Notes: generated from the sequence alone by a model not told the origin. A stretch of 64,000 bases of DNA from Ulota crispa (GCA_963920765.1 OY987243.1:20951419-21015418), one strand, 5' to 3'. Counted from the first letter of the stretch, positions 45,930-57,600 are shown. Made by a program: numbers and translations.

Positions 45930-45936
45930 TATAAAT
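45930..45936 (+). promoter_or_regulatory. TATA box of the CCR-like gene
   Basis: TATAAAT lies 120 bp before ATG 46056. Transcription would then start near 45960, giving a short leader that includes the upstream ATG at 46025. Confidence 0.55.
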
Positions 45937-46024
45937 CGCTTAGGTTCCAGCTATCACCACTTTTCACTAGATCCCCTGCCAGTGCCAGCAGCAGTGAGCG
46001 TCCTGTTCGAAGGATTCCCTCCGC

Positions 46025-46081
46025 ATGTCTGTTTGTGCTTCTTCAACTGAGAGTCATGTCGACAACCGGGAGCCCAAATAA
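46025..46081 (+). other. Upstream ORF overlapping the CCR-like start codon
   Basis: An 18-codon frame plus TAA starts at the first ATG after the TATA box and overlaps the main start (46056) in another frame. It would reduce initiation at the main ATG if transcribed, which is inference. Confidence 0.5.
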
Positions 46082-46557
46082 GCCTGCAAGTCTGAGCTTA
46101 CCAGAACTGCAGCTGCTGCAACAGAAGAACCACTGCACCGGGCTCTGCGCACAAAATTTCAAGTGTGAGGAGGAAAGGCAGGCACAAATCCAAGACACAT
46201 CTCGGGAATCAGTAGGCCACGACATTCTAATGATGTTGCCAAGAGCTCCCTCTTATAGTCACTTCATAGAAACGAATGAACGGCCGGAGGAAGTCGTGCA
46301 TCCTGACGATGAAGACGTCGACGTTATCGGAAGTGATGAACCGGCTCGTGAAGAAGCGTCCCATGAGGAGGTCCAAGAGTGCCCGGGTTCTGATCACAGT
46401 GGCCTTGCAGGATCACGCGTGAAGCCGGAGCAGCAACAGCAGCAGCAGCAACGTCGACAAGTGGCAGTCACCGGGGCCGGTGGATTCATTGCTTCGTGGA
46501 TCGTGAAACTGCTTCTCCAGCGTGGATTCTGGGTGCGAGGAACGCTTCGCAACACAG
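46056..46557 (+). CDS. CCR-like exon 1
   Basis: Contains the N-terminal extension and the dinucleotide-binding motif, ending after GTLRNT plus one base, before the donor GTACTT. An in-frame GTG at 46035 precedes the ATG but is not a start in plants. Confidence 0.85.
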
Positions 46558-49500
46558 GTACTTACATTTCGCATATGAATGCTGGTAACACAGCAAACTC
46601 TTTTAAATTTCCATGCGTCATTTCAGGAATTCTTCACATTTTCAGGGCTGTGAGTTGATAAACATTATTTCTGTCTATTTCTTCTATGATTTTCTCCTGT
46701 CTTACAATTCCCTGTTAAGATCGCACAGGGAATTCATATGCAAATCCCTTGAAAAGTTTTTGGATTAATCCATACCTTTGCTAAAGACGTAGTTGCCTTG
46801 TGGGGAGATTGTAGAGCTAGGATATATACTACATGCCTAGCTAGGTATGAACTTCTTATTCAAGTTTAAAGTGGGAGGTTTGTAGATCACCGTAAGTAAG
46901 TGATCAGTTTCGATTCGAAGTGTTATGACTTATGACGGCATTACTTAAGTCAAGTTATGCTAATGGTTAAACCACTTGCTATTAAGTGAAAGCAAGTGTA
47001 TGAATAGATGAATTAATGCCTGTAGTTAGGCTCAGCAGGGGGTTTGGAGTAGATTCTAAACTATTAAATTAAGAGAAAATTTCATGGATACCCCTGAAGT
47101 TTGCAATATTTTCATAGATACCCCTGTTTTTTCAAAAATGTCACAAATACCCTTGGATCAAAAAGTTTAGGCGTCTGTTTTGTTGTGATTGCCACTTCCC
47201 TTCTTTGGGCACACTATTTCTCTCTTGTTTAGCGTACGCACAAAGGAAGGGAAGTGGCATGCACAACAAAACAGACTCCTAAATTTTTTGGTCCAAGAAT
47301 ATTTGTGACATTTCTGAAAAAGCAGCGGTATCCATGAAAATATTGCAAACTTCAGGGGTATCCATGAAATTGTCCCTTAAATTAACCTCTATATTGATAT
47401 GCAAACATTAGAAAGCAAAGTTCAGTAGACTTTATTCTGAGTTCAATCGATTTTCGAGAAGTGCAATATCCATGTATCAAAAGTCGTACCCAAGTACCGA
47501 TTTAAAAGTCTATGCCATTGATTATATAAACCAGTTGTTGGTTCTGTTTTGTTTGTCATGTTGTACATTACATAAAAAGTTGCCATCATGTGCACTAAAG
47601 GTCTTGGAGAATGGAGCAAAAAGCCGAGAGATTAGGGAGAGGGGTGATTATGAGAAATACTCCGAATTCCCATCCCTTGGGGATGAGTGGAAAATGTTGT
47701 GTTAATAGAATTAATTGAGATGGATATGGTGGGGAATTATTGCTTTGCAACAGATGATGAGAATACAGCGCACCTGAGAAGTCTGGAAGGTGCGAGTGAG
47801 AGGTTGGAGCTCCTGAGGGCCAACATTCTGCACCTGCCTAGCCTGGTGGATGTTGTGGAAGGGTGTGAGGGGGTGTTTCACACGGCTTGCCCTGTCCCTC
47901 CCACAATCTCAGATCCCGAGGTGAGCATTCTCTCCATGCGTAAGAAAAAACATCTCAAATAAGTTGCACTTGGTAAAATGGCAGATTTCAGTGACCCAGT
48001 TGCAGTCACTCCCATCGAAAATGCTCAGATCTCTCTACCCTCTCACTCCGGACACCTGAACCTCGCAACTCTGAAACACTCTTCTTTTGCAGAATATGAT
48101 CAGACTAAAGGGCAAGACATCATAATCCAACAAATTATTGGCCAAAATGTTAAATAATAGCTGACTTTGAATGCCAATAACTTTGTTTTGACAAATGATA
48201 GCTCCAATCTGCTTAAATTACAACTTTGATCTTTGAACTTTCCTGCTGATAACGCCATATTCGTTAAATTGGGAAAATGCGGTTCCCAAATTGAACTTCA
48301 CCTTAAACCCAAAAAGTTACCTTAAACCAAATTTGAAGGTATCAGATTTAGTCTCAGCCACTAAGATTTTTTCCCTTGCAAATTCCTCCTCTCAGGTGAG
48401 GACACATGTACCAAAAAAAACGTTGCGTAAACATAGAGTTTGGTTTAAGGTGATCACCTTAAACTTGCAGAAGTCCCAAATTTGAATAAATTTCCCAATT
48501 TAACAAATATGATATTTTATAGTTACAAAGAGTTTCAACTTACTGAGGGCCAGGTGCTATGAACAACTCTTATGATTGTTAGGTCTTTGTTGCATTATGC
48601 TATGTTGCACCATAGTATCACAACCTTGTCATTGTCTACACATTGGGTTATGGCCCATAATTCTTCTCCTTATTCTAGGTCCACTCTCTAGTCCATATGC
48701 CGCAGCAGTTGACCAAACATGGACTAGTTTTGTAATCATGGACTTTCTATGTCCCTATGCATTGGAGATTTCCTGATATTTTGCATGCATTTTTCCAAAG
48801 TTTTGTACGTGTTCTCATTTGGACATAAATATCCCCTGAAGTTTTACAAGTATATTTCGCTGTTTTGCAAACCAAAGCAGATTCTGGACTATTACTTGAG
48901 GGCTTTGGATAGTTCATATTTAGTTCAACGTGGCATCTAGTAAGTTGGTTGGGGCTGTCAAAGAGGGTGTGGTGGTGACGCATGCATGCAGGTGCAGATG
49001 CTGAGACCGGCAGTGGAAGGCACGCTGAACGTGTTGAGGGCATGTGCACAAGCTCAAGTGAAGCGAGTGGTGATGACGTCGTCAATAGGAGCGGTGTACA
49101 TGAACCCCAACAGCAACACCAACAGCTCCCCGCACCAAGTGTTCGACGAGAGCTGCTGGTCTGATGAAAATTACCTCAAGGAAATCCAGGTACGTGTACA
49201 ACCACCACAAAGCTCAAAACGTCATATTCGTTAAATTGGGAAAACGCGGTCCCCAAATTGAACTTCACCTTAAACCCAAAATGTTACCTTAAACCAAATT
49301 TGAAGGTATTAGATTCAGTCTGAGCCACTAAGATTTTTTTCCTTGCAAATTCCTCCTCTAAGGGCACGTGTACCAAAAAAAATGTTGCTTAAACCTAGAG
49401 TTGGGTTTAAAACAGGTGATCACCTTAAATCTTCAGAAGTCCCAAATTCGAACATAGTTCCCAAATTAACGAATATGGCGTTTCAAACGCCACAGTCATC

Positions 49501-52500
49501 TGTGAGCTAGTGGTATCACAACAGAGTCGCAAGCACGGCCTGGCTGGGGTGAATGAGGTACGTAGAGCTGAGAGAGAGTATGTGGTGAGTGGTAAGTCAC
49601 ATGCATGCATGCATGCAGGAGTGGTACTGTTTGGCGAAGGTGGTGGCGGAGAGAGCAGCGTGGGAGTACGCGGGGGCACATGAAGTGGATCTGGTGACCG
49701 TGTGTCCCGGTGTCACGCTGGGCACCATGCTGCAGCCTCGCATCAACCAAAGCTCCATGCATGTTCTCAAATACCTCGATGGTACGTGACGCCCGAACTC
49801 CTCTGCATGCATCTGCTCTACGCTTCTTATTTTTTATCGCCGTCCCTTTAAGCCCTTCCACTAACTAGTCCTAGTTGTCCTCGCCGGGATAATTGATTTG
49901 CCCCAGGATAGTAATTTTGCGTCACTTTTTACGGTGGTTGTAAGATATACCTGCTCTGTGTGTTGCATTTTGCAATTACTACTGCAACGAGTTTTTTCAA
50001 GTTTTCCTTGAAATTAATGGCCAGGCACTGTTATCAGAAACGTAAACCATTATGGCTCAAGCTGATTAGACCACAAGCATAGAACACCTCTCTAAGTAAG
50101 AATCAGAATAGTGTAGATTCTTGAGAATCAATGCAGGTATTTAGCCGTTCAAAATGCGGAAAACTAAATAAACATTTCAAAAACTGGTTTTGACTAAGAA
50201 CACCATATCGTTAATTTGGAAAAACCGTACATTTTGGGACTTTCAAAATTTGAGGTGAAAGTTTGAGGAAGTCTCCTAAAACTTAGCTTGTAGTTTTTTT
50301 TTGTACTTGTGTCCTCACTTGAGAGGAGGAATTTGCAAGGGAAAAAATCTTAACGGCTCAAACTGAATTTGATACCTTTGAATCTTGTTGAAGGTAACCT
50401 TTTGGGTTTAAGGTGGAGTACAAAGTGGGACACCTATTTTTCCCAAACTAACAAATATGGTGTTTAAGATAAATCAAAAATTTCCACCTCTATTGAGATG
50501 GCCTTACACCAAAAACGCCATATTTATTAATATGGGAAGAAACCCTGATTTTGGGAGTTTAAGGTGACCACCTTAAATCAAGCTGACGAGCGCTAGGTGT
50601 AAGGTGAGTACTCACAACGTGGGAATCTGATTTTCCCAATTTAATGAATATGGCGTTCAAAGCTCCCAGTGAGAACTGATCTATTTTTCATTAGATATGT
50701 ATGTACGAGGGGGCCTACTTTGTGTAACCACGTTTACAACATAAAATTCATGTAATTTGCACCCCTTACAATGTAGATGCAAGCCGACCACAGAAGCATG
50801 CTTTCGAAATTTCATCTCAATAACGCCATATTCGTTAGTTCGGGAAGAAACTCTGATTTCAGGAGTTTAAGGTGACTCTAGCCTATGGTGTAAGGTGAGT
50901 ACAACTTGAGAATCTGATTTTCTCAATTTAATGAATATGGCGTTCAATGTTCCTGATGCTGGATACTCACAAGGATTCCAGGCCATAAACACCAGATGTT
51001 TGTCAAATTAGCAAAATCATTTGTCAGATATACATACACACATATGACTTAACCGACGTTGCTTGCAAACCCCCGCTTTTGAAATTTATTAGTATACAAA
51101 ATCATAGTCCGAAAAAAGCTTCAGATAAAACATTTGGTTTCAATAACCATACATGAAACGTTTAACTAGTTATGGACTTCTCCCTGTGAGTTGTGCATTT
51201 TCTCTCTATCACTTCGGAGACTTGCCAATAGTTTGCATACATTATTTCCAAAGTTTTGCATGTCTTATGATTTGGACATATCTCTAAATTTGTTGCAACT
51301 TGCAAGTATCTACCGATGTTTTGCAAATATCACCCAATGCTTTGCAAACCTAAATAGTTTGTGAGTAGGATCTGTATCGTTCATGTTCAGTTAAACGTGC
51401 CATGTGTCTGTTTAGATCAGATTGCTTGTCACACTAGATGTCTCACCATATTAGGTAAATTGGGAAAAAGAGGGGACCATTTTGTACTCCACCTTAATTT
51501 TACATCAATAAATGTAGGCATAGCTACTGTTCAAAAATTGTAATTATGGAAATTCTTGGAGGCAATTACTGAGACTTCACTATTGTACAAGGAAATGCAT
51601 GCTAATATTTTTGTGATATGTTGGTATATACATAATGGCAGAAATAATAAAAATCCCAATATGTACTGTTTTTCCCAATTTACCTAATATGATGTTACAG
51701 TGATATATTTTCTCAAGGTTGTTCTACACTAGACAAGTCTCACTTATTGCTATGGTTCTGCTTGTGGACAGGGTCAACAAAAACATTTGCAAATCTGTGC
51801 CAGGCTTATGTGGATGTGGAGGACGCCGCGGAAGCACATGTATTGGCATTTGTGACACCCTCTGCAAGCGGCCGCTATCTTTGTTGCAACTGGTCTCGGC
51901 ACCGCGGCGACGTCGTGCGCGCTCTCGCTCGAATGTTCCCGCAGTTCCCTATCCCTACCAGGTACCCTGAAGCTTTTCTGAACAATGTCTTTTAAGGTGG
52001 AACAAATTCTAGAGAACCCTGATTGAGCACCCTCTGCATTTGTATGAGTTCTCAGGAATCCCAGTTCCCACCTTATTTTGTAATGATGCCACATTTTCAC
52101 TAGGGCTCTCCGAAGTCTTCACGTAATAACCTGGAATCTGTTTTGGTTTGCAAAACATCGAAAGACATGATTGTCTAAATGGGAAGACATACAAAACTTT
52201 GAAAAAAAGAAATGCAAAACTGTGGGACAAGACGATAGTGAGAAATTTCCAATGCTTAGAGACATAGAAAGTTCACAATTACATGAATTTACCCATAAGT
52301 AGTTGAAGGTGTCATACGAGAGCTTTACTAAACAACTAGTGTTATTAAACAATTTTGTTACCGCAAGTTACAGTCACATACAGTGGTGCCTCGATAAGAT
52401 GAAGGTATCCGGACAGCATATTCATTTTGTATAAGAAAAGCATTCATTGTAACCAAACACATTTTTTATAGCTCCCCAACCACCAGGGACAATCATCTTT

Positions 52501-53842
52501 TTCATCTTAGCTAAGTGTTTTTTCTTATAAAGGTTCATCTTAAAGAGGCACTACTGTAGTTATTATCAGAATGTGGATTATTCCATTGTTGTTCTAGATT
52601 GCTCGCCCCAGTTGGGCATGTTGAGTTCCCTAACAGGAATCTTGAGTCTTACATCCCCCCTTCCAGCAGGAAAATTGGAAAACCTTTCTTGATTTTCAAA
52701 CATGGGTAAGACCGTGAGAGACCTGAGCCCCTACCAAAAGGTTGGTCTTAGCCTCTTAGAGCCACTTTATGTTAGGGTGCAACTACTGGCCCAATTCAAG
52801 AATTACCAATATGAACCAACGGGATTGCTCTCAAATTGGGCCACCAAGACTAAATGTATTGAAAGTTGAACCAATTGGACTTGTTGATGACATGATCATT
52901 CGTGTGACAAATTGTTGACGCCAAGAATTGAGCCCAAGTCAAAATAGGTTGGATCACCACAATGCATCAGCCCAATTCAAGAACTTGGGCCCAATATGTT
53001 CATTTGAAATCAAAGCGCAATTAGGCCCACTGGTTTTGTATTAGAACTTAATCATAACTTTGACCCGATTGGTCACCACTTGATTAAAGGGAAAATTTCA
53101 TGGATACCCCTGAAGTTTGCCATATTTTCATAGATACCCTGCTTTTTCAGAAATTTCACAAATATCCTCAGACCAAAACTTTTAAGTGTTTATTTTGTTG
53201 TGCATGTCACTTCCTTCTCCCTTTATGCGCACACAACTTCTTTTTTGTTATGCGTTTGTACAAAGGAAGAATGAAACTGACATGCATAACAAAACTAACA
53301 CTTGAAAATTTTGGTCCAAGGATATTTGTGAAATTTCTGAAAAAGCAGGGGTATCTATGAAAATTTGGCAAACTTCAGGGGTATCCATGAAATTTTCCCT
53401 TGATTAAATCAACTCGGAATCGAGCTGTAAAGTGTCGCTTAGCACTTAACGCAATTCTGAGAAAAAGATCCATGCCATTAGTACTGAATGTAAAGAATGT
53501 TTATGAACTTGGGTTGTGGGCAGGTGCAAGGACGAAGGGCAACCCGAGAAGGTCCCACTGCGCTTCTGCAACCTCAAGGTGGAGCAACAGCTGGGACTGC
53601 AATTCTCGTCCTTCGACCAAACCTTGCAACACGCTGTGCACAGTTTGCAGGCCCACGGAATGCTGCTTCAAAACAAACCCCCCACCCTCAATTCGGAGGA
53701 GCACCGCCCTCACGCCAGCAACTGCACAGAATCCATGGGATCCATGGGATCCATTACCAAGACGACCCCTTCAAAAACCAAGGCTGACCTCTTCCCCAGC
53801 AGCGTCGGTCAAGGCCCCCAGCTCGTCATCGCCGATGCCTGA
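46056..53842 (+). CDS. Cinnamoyl-CoA reductase-like SDR, six exons, 512 aa
   Basis: Exons 46056-46557, 47754-47920, 48992-49189, 49619-49781, 51772-51961, 53524-53842; all introns GT-AG; phases 1, 0, 0, 1, 2; CDS 1539 nt. The reductase core starts at about residue 135 with [13 protein letters not shown], the Rossmann NADP-binding motif. Then come [29 protein letters not shown] (catalytic Ser 253/254), and WYCLAK with catalytic Tyr292 and Lys296. HVLK (His337, Lys340) and HRG (Arg388) occupy positions tied to CoA-substrate binding in true CCRs. The CCR signature KNWYCYGK is altered to QEWYCLAK. The family reduces hydroxycinnamoyl-CoA esters to aldehydes in lignin and phenylpropanoid metabolism, in the cytosol, with NADPH. 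Typical CCRs are about 320-350 aa; the 134-residue acidic, Gln-rich extension (seven Gln) and a Ser/Pro-rich tail are unusual. A DFR/CCR-like relative with another substrate remains possible. Confidence 0.87.
47071..47378. mobile_element. 5-bp-TSD MITE in CCR-like intron 1, 308 bp
   Basis: Inverted repeats beginning AAGAGAAAATTTCATGG and ending in the complement with CCCTT, flanked by AAATT on both sides (47066-47070, 47379-47383). Confidence 0.8.
47754..47920 (+). CDS. CCR-like exon 2
   Basis: A 167-nt exon from acceptor GCAACAG to donor GTGAGC, encoding [19 protein letters not shown] to DPE. It corresponds to the usual second exon of plant CCR/DFR-type genes. Confidence 0.87.
48251..48516. 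mobile_element. 4-bp-TSD MITE in CCR-like intron 2, 266 bp
   Basis: The left end AACGCCATATTCGTTAAATT is conserved and the right end is eroded. The flanks TGAT and TTAT differ at one base. The interior is highly similar to 49218-49482. Confidence 0.7.
48992..49189 (+). CDS. CCR-like exon 3
   Basis: A 198-nt, phase 0-0 exon from acceptor GCATGCAG to donor GTACGT. It encodes [18 protein letters not shown], the Ser of the catalytic triad and [12 protein letters not shown]. Confidence 0.87.
49218..49482. mobile_element. 4-bp-TSD MITE in CCR-like intron 3, 265 bp
   Basis: The ends AACGTCATATTCGTTAAATT and AATTAACGAATATGGCGTT are flanked by TCAA on both sides (49214-49217, 49483-49486). It begins 28 bp after the exon 3 donor. 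Confidence 0.82.
49619..49781 (+). CDS. CCR-like exon 4
   Basis: A 163-nt exon from acceptor GCATGCAG to donor GTACGT. It encodes the YxxxK catalytic segment, [13 protein letters not shown] and HVLKYLD. Confidence 0.87.
50198..50463. mobile_element. 4-bp-TSD MITE in CCR-like intron 4, 266 bp
   Basis: The ends AACACCATATCGTTAA and AACAAATATGGTGTT are flanked by TAAG on both sides (50194-50197, 50464-50467). It is in opposite orientation to the copies in introns 2 and 3. Confidence 0.82.
50513..50657. mobile_element. 4-bp-TSD MITE, short form, 145 bp
   Basis: The ends AACGCCATATTTATTAATA and AATTTAATGAATATGGCGTT are flanked by CAAA on both sides (50509-50512, 50658-50661). It is an internally shortened subfamily shared with 50822-50944. 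Confidence 0.85.
50822..50944. mobile_element. 4-bp-TSD MITE, short form, 123 bp
   Basis: The ends AACGCCATATTCGTTAG and TTTAATGAATATGGCGTT are flanked by CAAT on both sides (50818-50821, 50945-50948). Confidence 0.85.
51442..51696. mobile_element. 4-bp-TSD family, divergent copy in intron 4
   Basis: The inverted ends ACCATATTAGGTAAATTGGG and CCCAATTTACCTAATATGATG match the family, but no target duplication is left. The interior matches 58215-58476 in opposite orientation, which defines a second subfamily. Confidence 0.65.
51772..51961 (+). CDS. CCR-like exon 5
   Basis: A 190-nt exon from acceptor GGACAG to donor GTACCC. It encodes [26 protein letters not shown] and FPQFPIPT. Confidence 0.87.
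53087..53401. mobile_element. 5-bp-TSD MITE in CCR-like intron 5, 315 bp
   Basis: Long inverted repeats starting AAGGGAAAATTTCATGG, flanked by GATTA on both sides (53082-53086, 53402-53406). The best-preserved copy of its family here, 122 bp before exon 6. Confidence 0.85.
53524..53842 (+). CDS. CCR-like exon 6 and stop
   Basis: The last exon follows acceptor GGGCAG. It encodes CKDEGQPEK, then [18 protein letters not shown], the usual C-terminal end of the fold, and a further ~40-residue Ser/Thr/Pro-rich tail to TGA (53840-53842). Confidence 0.85.
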
Positions 53843-54683
53843 TGAGATGTAAGGTAACCTTACCCACATACCTGAGCGGCACTCAATTCCGCACCCTAGA
53901 TTTGGGGTTTCACATTGGAACCCAAAGTGACAAGGTTGTTACTTTGGGCAGCTTAAGGCTGTGGAATAACATAGGCAAATCGTCCAAACAAATAAGAAGG
54001 GCAAACATGTTTGTCTATTTGTGTTTTTTAGGCCATTGTTAGGGTTTTTGAATTAAAAATGGAAGAACCAAATTATCATTTACCATTTCTATTACGTGAT
54101 ATGGATTTGAATCTACATTTTGACTTCATGTTGGCAACTGTGAGTGTCACTGGCATGTACAAAGTAAGTTTTTTTATCATTTTGTACCATTTTTCAAAAT
54201 CAACTATGAGTTGACTTCATTGGACAGACCATGTCCTCAATCAAACACTTTGGGTGTACAAGCGAGTAGGAGGACGGGTGGCTCAATGTGATAACCATGC
54301 AAAGTGGAGCAGTGAATGTTGCTTGCACAAGCAAATTCTGCTTAGTGTCCGTTGCTAAGATGCTTTGGGAGGGTTGGGATTGGGACCGTCAAGTGCCATT
54401 ATAGGAACACATCCACGTAGTTTCAAGTTTAGTCTAGAGACTGTTGCTTTTAGGGACCCTACGAATTGTAACTTTGCCCTTTGATATAAAATGTTCTATG
54501 ATACTTTTTTCCACAAATAAAATGTTTCATGATAGCTTGTTGAAAGACTAACCTGATATATTTTTTTGTGAATTTTCCGAGACCTTGAAGTACCCTGAAA
54601 CGCTTGATTATGGGTAAGGTTACCTTACACCCTTGCTAGCTCTCTATGATTCCTCCTCTATTGATGCCCCCACTTCTAATCTG
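53843..54683. other. 3' flank of CCR-like gene and intergenic
   Basis: Presumed 3' UTR, then unassigned DNA. No poly(A) signal was fixed. A CCTTACCCA/GGGTAAGGTTACC inverted pair (about 53854 and 54609) may be the ends of a MITE of about 0.75 kb, but this was not confirmed. Confidence 0.35.
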
Positions 54684-57600
54684 AGGGGCACTTTGCACTA
54701 TGCCACCCGTTCCATGTCCCATATAAATTTGGGAAATTGATTGGTATAGGGCAAACAGTTGGGATTTGACGTTTTGCATTACGTTCCACATCCCACATTT
54801 GGATTTGTTACATTTTTCTCATATGGTAACACTTTTTGAAAGTTTGGTGTTAAGAAGGGAGGGCTTCATTCAAACTTTGGATTGATCATTGTACTAGACC
54901 CAACTTTCAACCCAAGTCTCACCAAGTTGTGTGTATAATATATTTCTACATTTGTTTTGTACTTCCTTTTTGACTCTTAATAACCCAATGAAGATGGGAT
55001 CTCACATTCAAGTGGGACTTGTAATGATGGGATTTGGGATGTAGTGTGAATTGTTTTAGATATACACAAGTAGCTCAAAAAGGGGCTAAAAACATTGCAA
55101 AAAATGCTGCAAGTTCAGATTTTAATATTCTGGTATTCACGTTAATTGTTGTTATAAATAAACGATTATGACCTTTTGTTAAATACAACTTTAGGCGGTC
55201 TTGTGTACATTGCTTTTGAGAGTGTGTGAGCATTATTGACAATGTATGCAACTATGTCAAATTTCATTAGAAAAGAATGTTTCAAAGTTCACGAGTACTA
55301 ACTTAAAAGCAGTCTTGGTTTTGCATAACATTTGGAAGTATTTATGAATCAACATACAAGAGATACTTGTAAAACATTAAGAAATACGTTCAAATCAAAT
55401 AGCAGGCAAAACCCCCACCAGTAGGAAAATTTTAAGCCCTCAAATGGCCCCGTCCAAAGTTTTAAAAAGGATCCCAAGATATGTACTTAATTATTACAAA
55501 AAACAAATCACTACTCCCCCATTTTTGCCCACCTTTTGAGTTTGATGTAATCATGAAAGTTATATTGTTGTGCCATCCCAATTGGACAAAGATGTAGAGA
55601 TAACCATGAATCCTATTTTACTCTATTTGTATAGATGAGTGAAGTACCTAAATAGTAACTAGTGTGTTCATTTACAAGTTTTATCAAAACAATGCTTTTT
55701 GTATTGTTTGAGATTGTGCATGTGGCTAAGGAGTAAGGTCCTTCATACAAAAACTAGATTACCATTTTATATACATGCTTTTTGTGACATACTAGTAAAA
55801 AATCATACAAGGTAGAGACATTTCACACGTGCTTCTAATGTACCCAACATAAACTCAATAAATTTTAAGAGAGTCAAAAATTAAGGGGCTCTTGGTGCAG
55901 CTCTAAGAGGGTTTAAAATTTGCTAATGCCCGCCATTTGGGAGGGATTTGCTAAGGCCTTCCTCCCTCGACCAGCAAGCAAGTCACTTTCTCAACCTCAT
56001 GATACCAGTGTGGGGTGGAGAAAGTTGAACCCCGCCAATTCTATTGACTGACATTGAGGTCCAAGCAAGCAAGCTGGGTAGAGATGGTCTGTAAAGCATC
56101 CTCAATGCAACCTTGTAAACATGTTTTGAGTAACAAATCAACAAAAACAGTTTGTGCACAATTAATGACTAAGATTATTTACCATTCATTTAATTGTAGA
56201 GTCAAATACACAAGGTTGCATTGAAACACCCCATCTCAATCCACAAATGTTGGCTGGTCTTTGTTGCTGCCCTTTATAGTAGCACCATAGCATTACAATG
56301 GTGTAGCAAGTGCCCAAATTTTATAATACTTTTTTTAAAAATTACAAAGGTTGATAGTGCGTGGTGCCCTCATGAAAATTCCAAGAAAGACAACATGGGA
56401 CCTAACATCATGTTTATGAATCTTTGCACTATTTGGATTACCTAAATATATGATTACATTTAGTGAGATTGTTTTTGCCTTTCATGATGAACCATGTCTC
56501 CATGATCACTTCTAAAAAATCAAATGAAAAATGGCTTTTTTCCATCTACAAAGTAACTTTTGCAATCCGCTGAACAAAACCTATCCCCTTAAAGCTCCTT
56601 GGTAAGTGCGTAAAATTGCTGGGAATTAAATGCAAATGCAAGAAACAAACATGAATTTGTTTGGTGAGCAAAAAGGTGCAATACAAACAAAAACTCTTTC
56701 ATTAGACTCCTTGGGAGTTCCTTTTGAAAATGAAGGAGGCCACCATCGATCCCCAATGTGATCTTCATTATTAGCTCAAAACCTCTCAAATGGCTAATAT
56801 CACTGTTAAATATGCCAAATACTTAAATTCAACACTAAACACGTGTTTTGTGGTAGCTGTGAAAAAAACTTTAGAAGTTTTGCTGAATTTTTAGCTACAT
56901 TTATAAACACTGGTGCTCAGATAAGTGTTATTCTTCAAAGATAGGTAATGTTGAGCTAGTTTGCCAGCTAGTACCTTCTCAGAATGTTTCTTATGAAGCA
57001 AAAGCAATAGGGGCATCAGAGTTGGAACGTCTATCAGAAGTTGGAATAACTTGGTTTTCAAAGTAGGTTGAAAATTTAGGATAATCAACCACGTCACTGA
57101 ATATTTCATCTTTTGGTTTCTGCGAAAAGCCAAGAGGAGGGGTTGGATTTTGATAACTCTTTTTAGTTTTTGGAACTCCTTTTGATGGGCCTCCCTCGTT
57201 GTCATTGTAAACATAAAAACTTGCATGTAGTCAAACCTGGGGTGTCAAAGTTACTTTTTTGGTTTCTTTCTAGATGTGATGAGTGTATCACCTATGAGTC
57301 CTATCCTCCAACAAAAATTCCAAGTCTCATATCCACTAATGTAGTGTAAATCACATGCATGAAAGCTTGAGAGTATCTATGGATTCTGCACCCTTGGCTC
57401 TCCAAGTTGATTGACTAAGAGTTGGCTAATCGTTTACATCCATTTTTTTGAAGAGCCCTCAAAAAAATTGCCTCACTCTTGCTTACCAAATATGCCTCAC
57501 AAATAGTCAGTTGATCCATCAACAAGTGGAATCTAGAATAAAGCTCACTGATCAACTTAGAATAAATAATATGTTCAAAGGTCATTACTTCACATTCCAA

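Noticed and set aside
53842..54042. 66-codon frame after the CCR-like stop codon
   Set aside because: No similarity to reductase C-termini; treated as 3' flank.
56891..57226. 111-codon minus-strand ATG frame as a gene
   Set aside because: No recognisable domain; more likely debris inside a decayed transposon.
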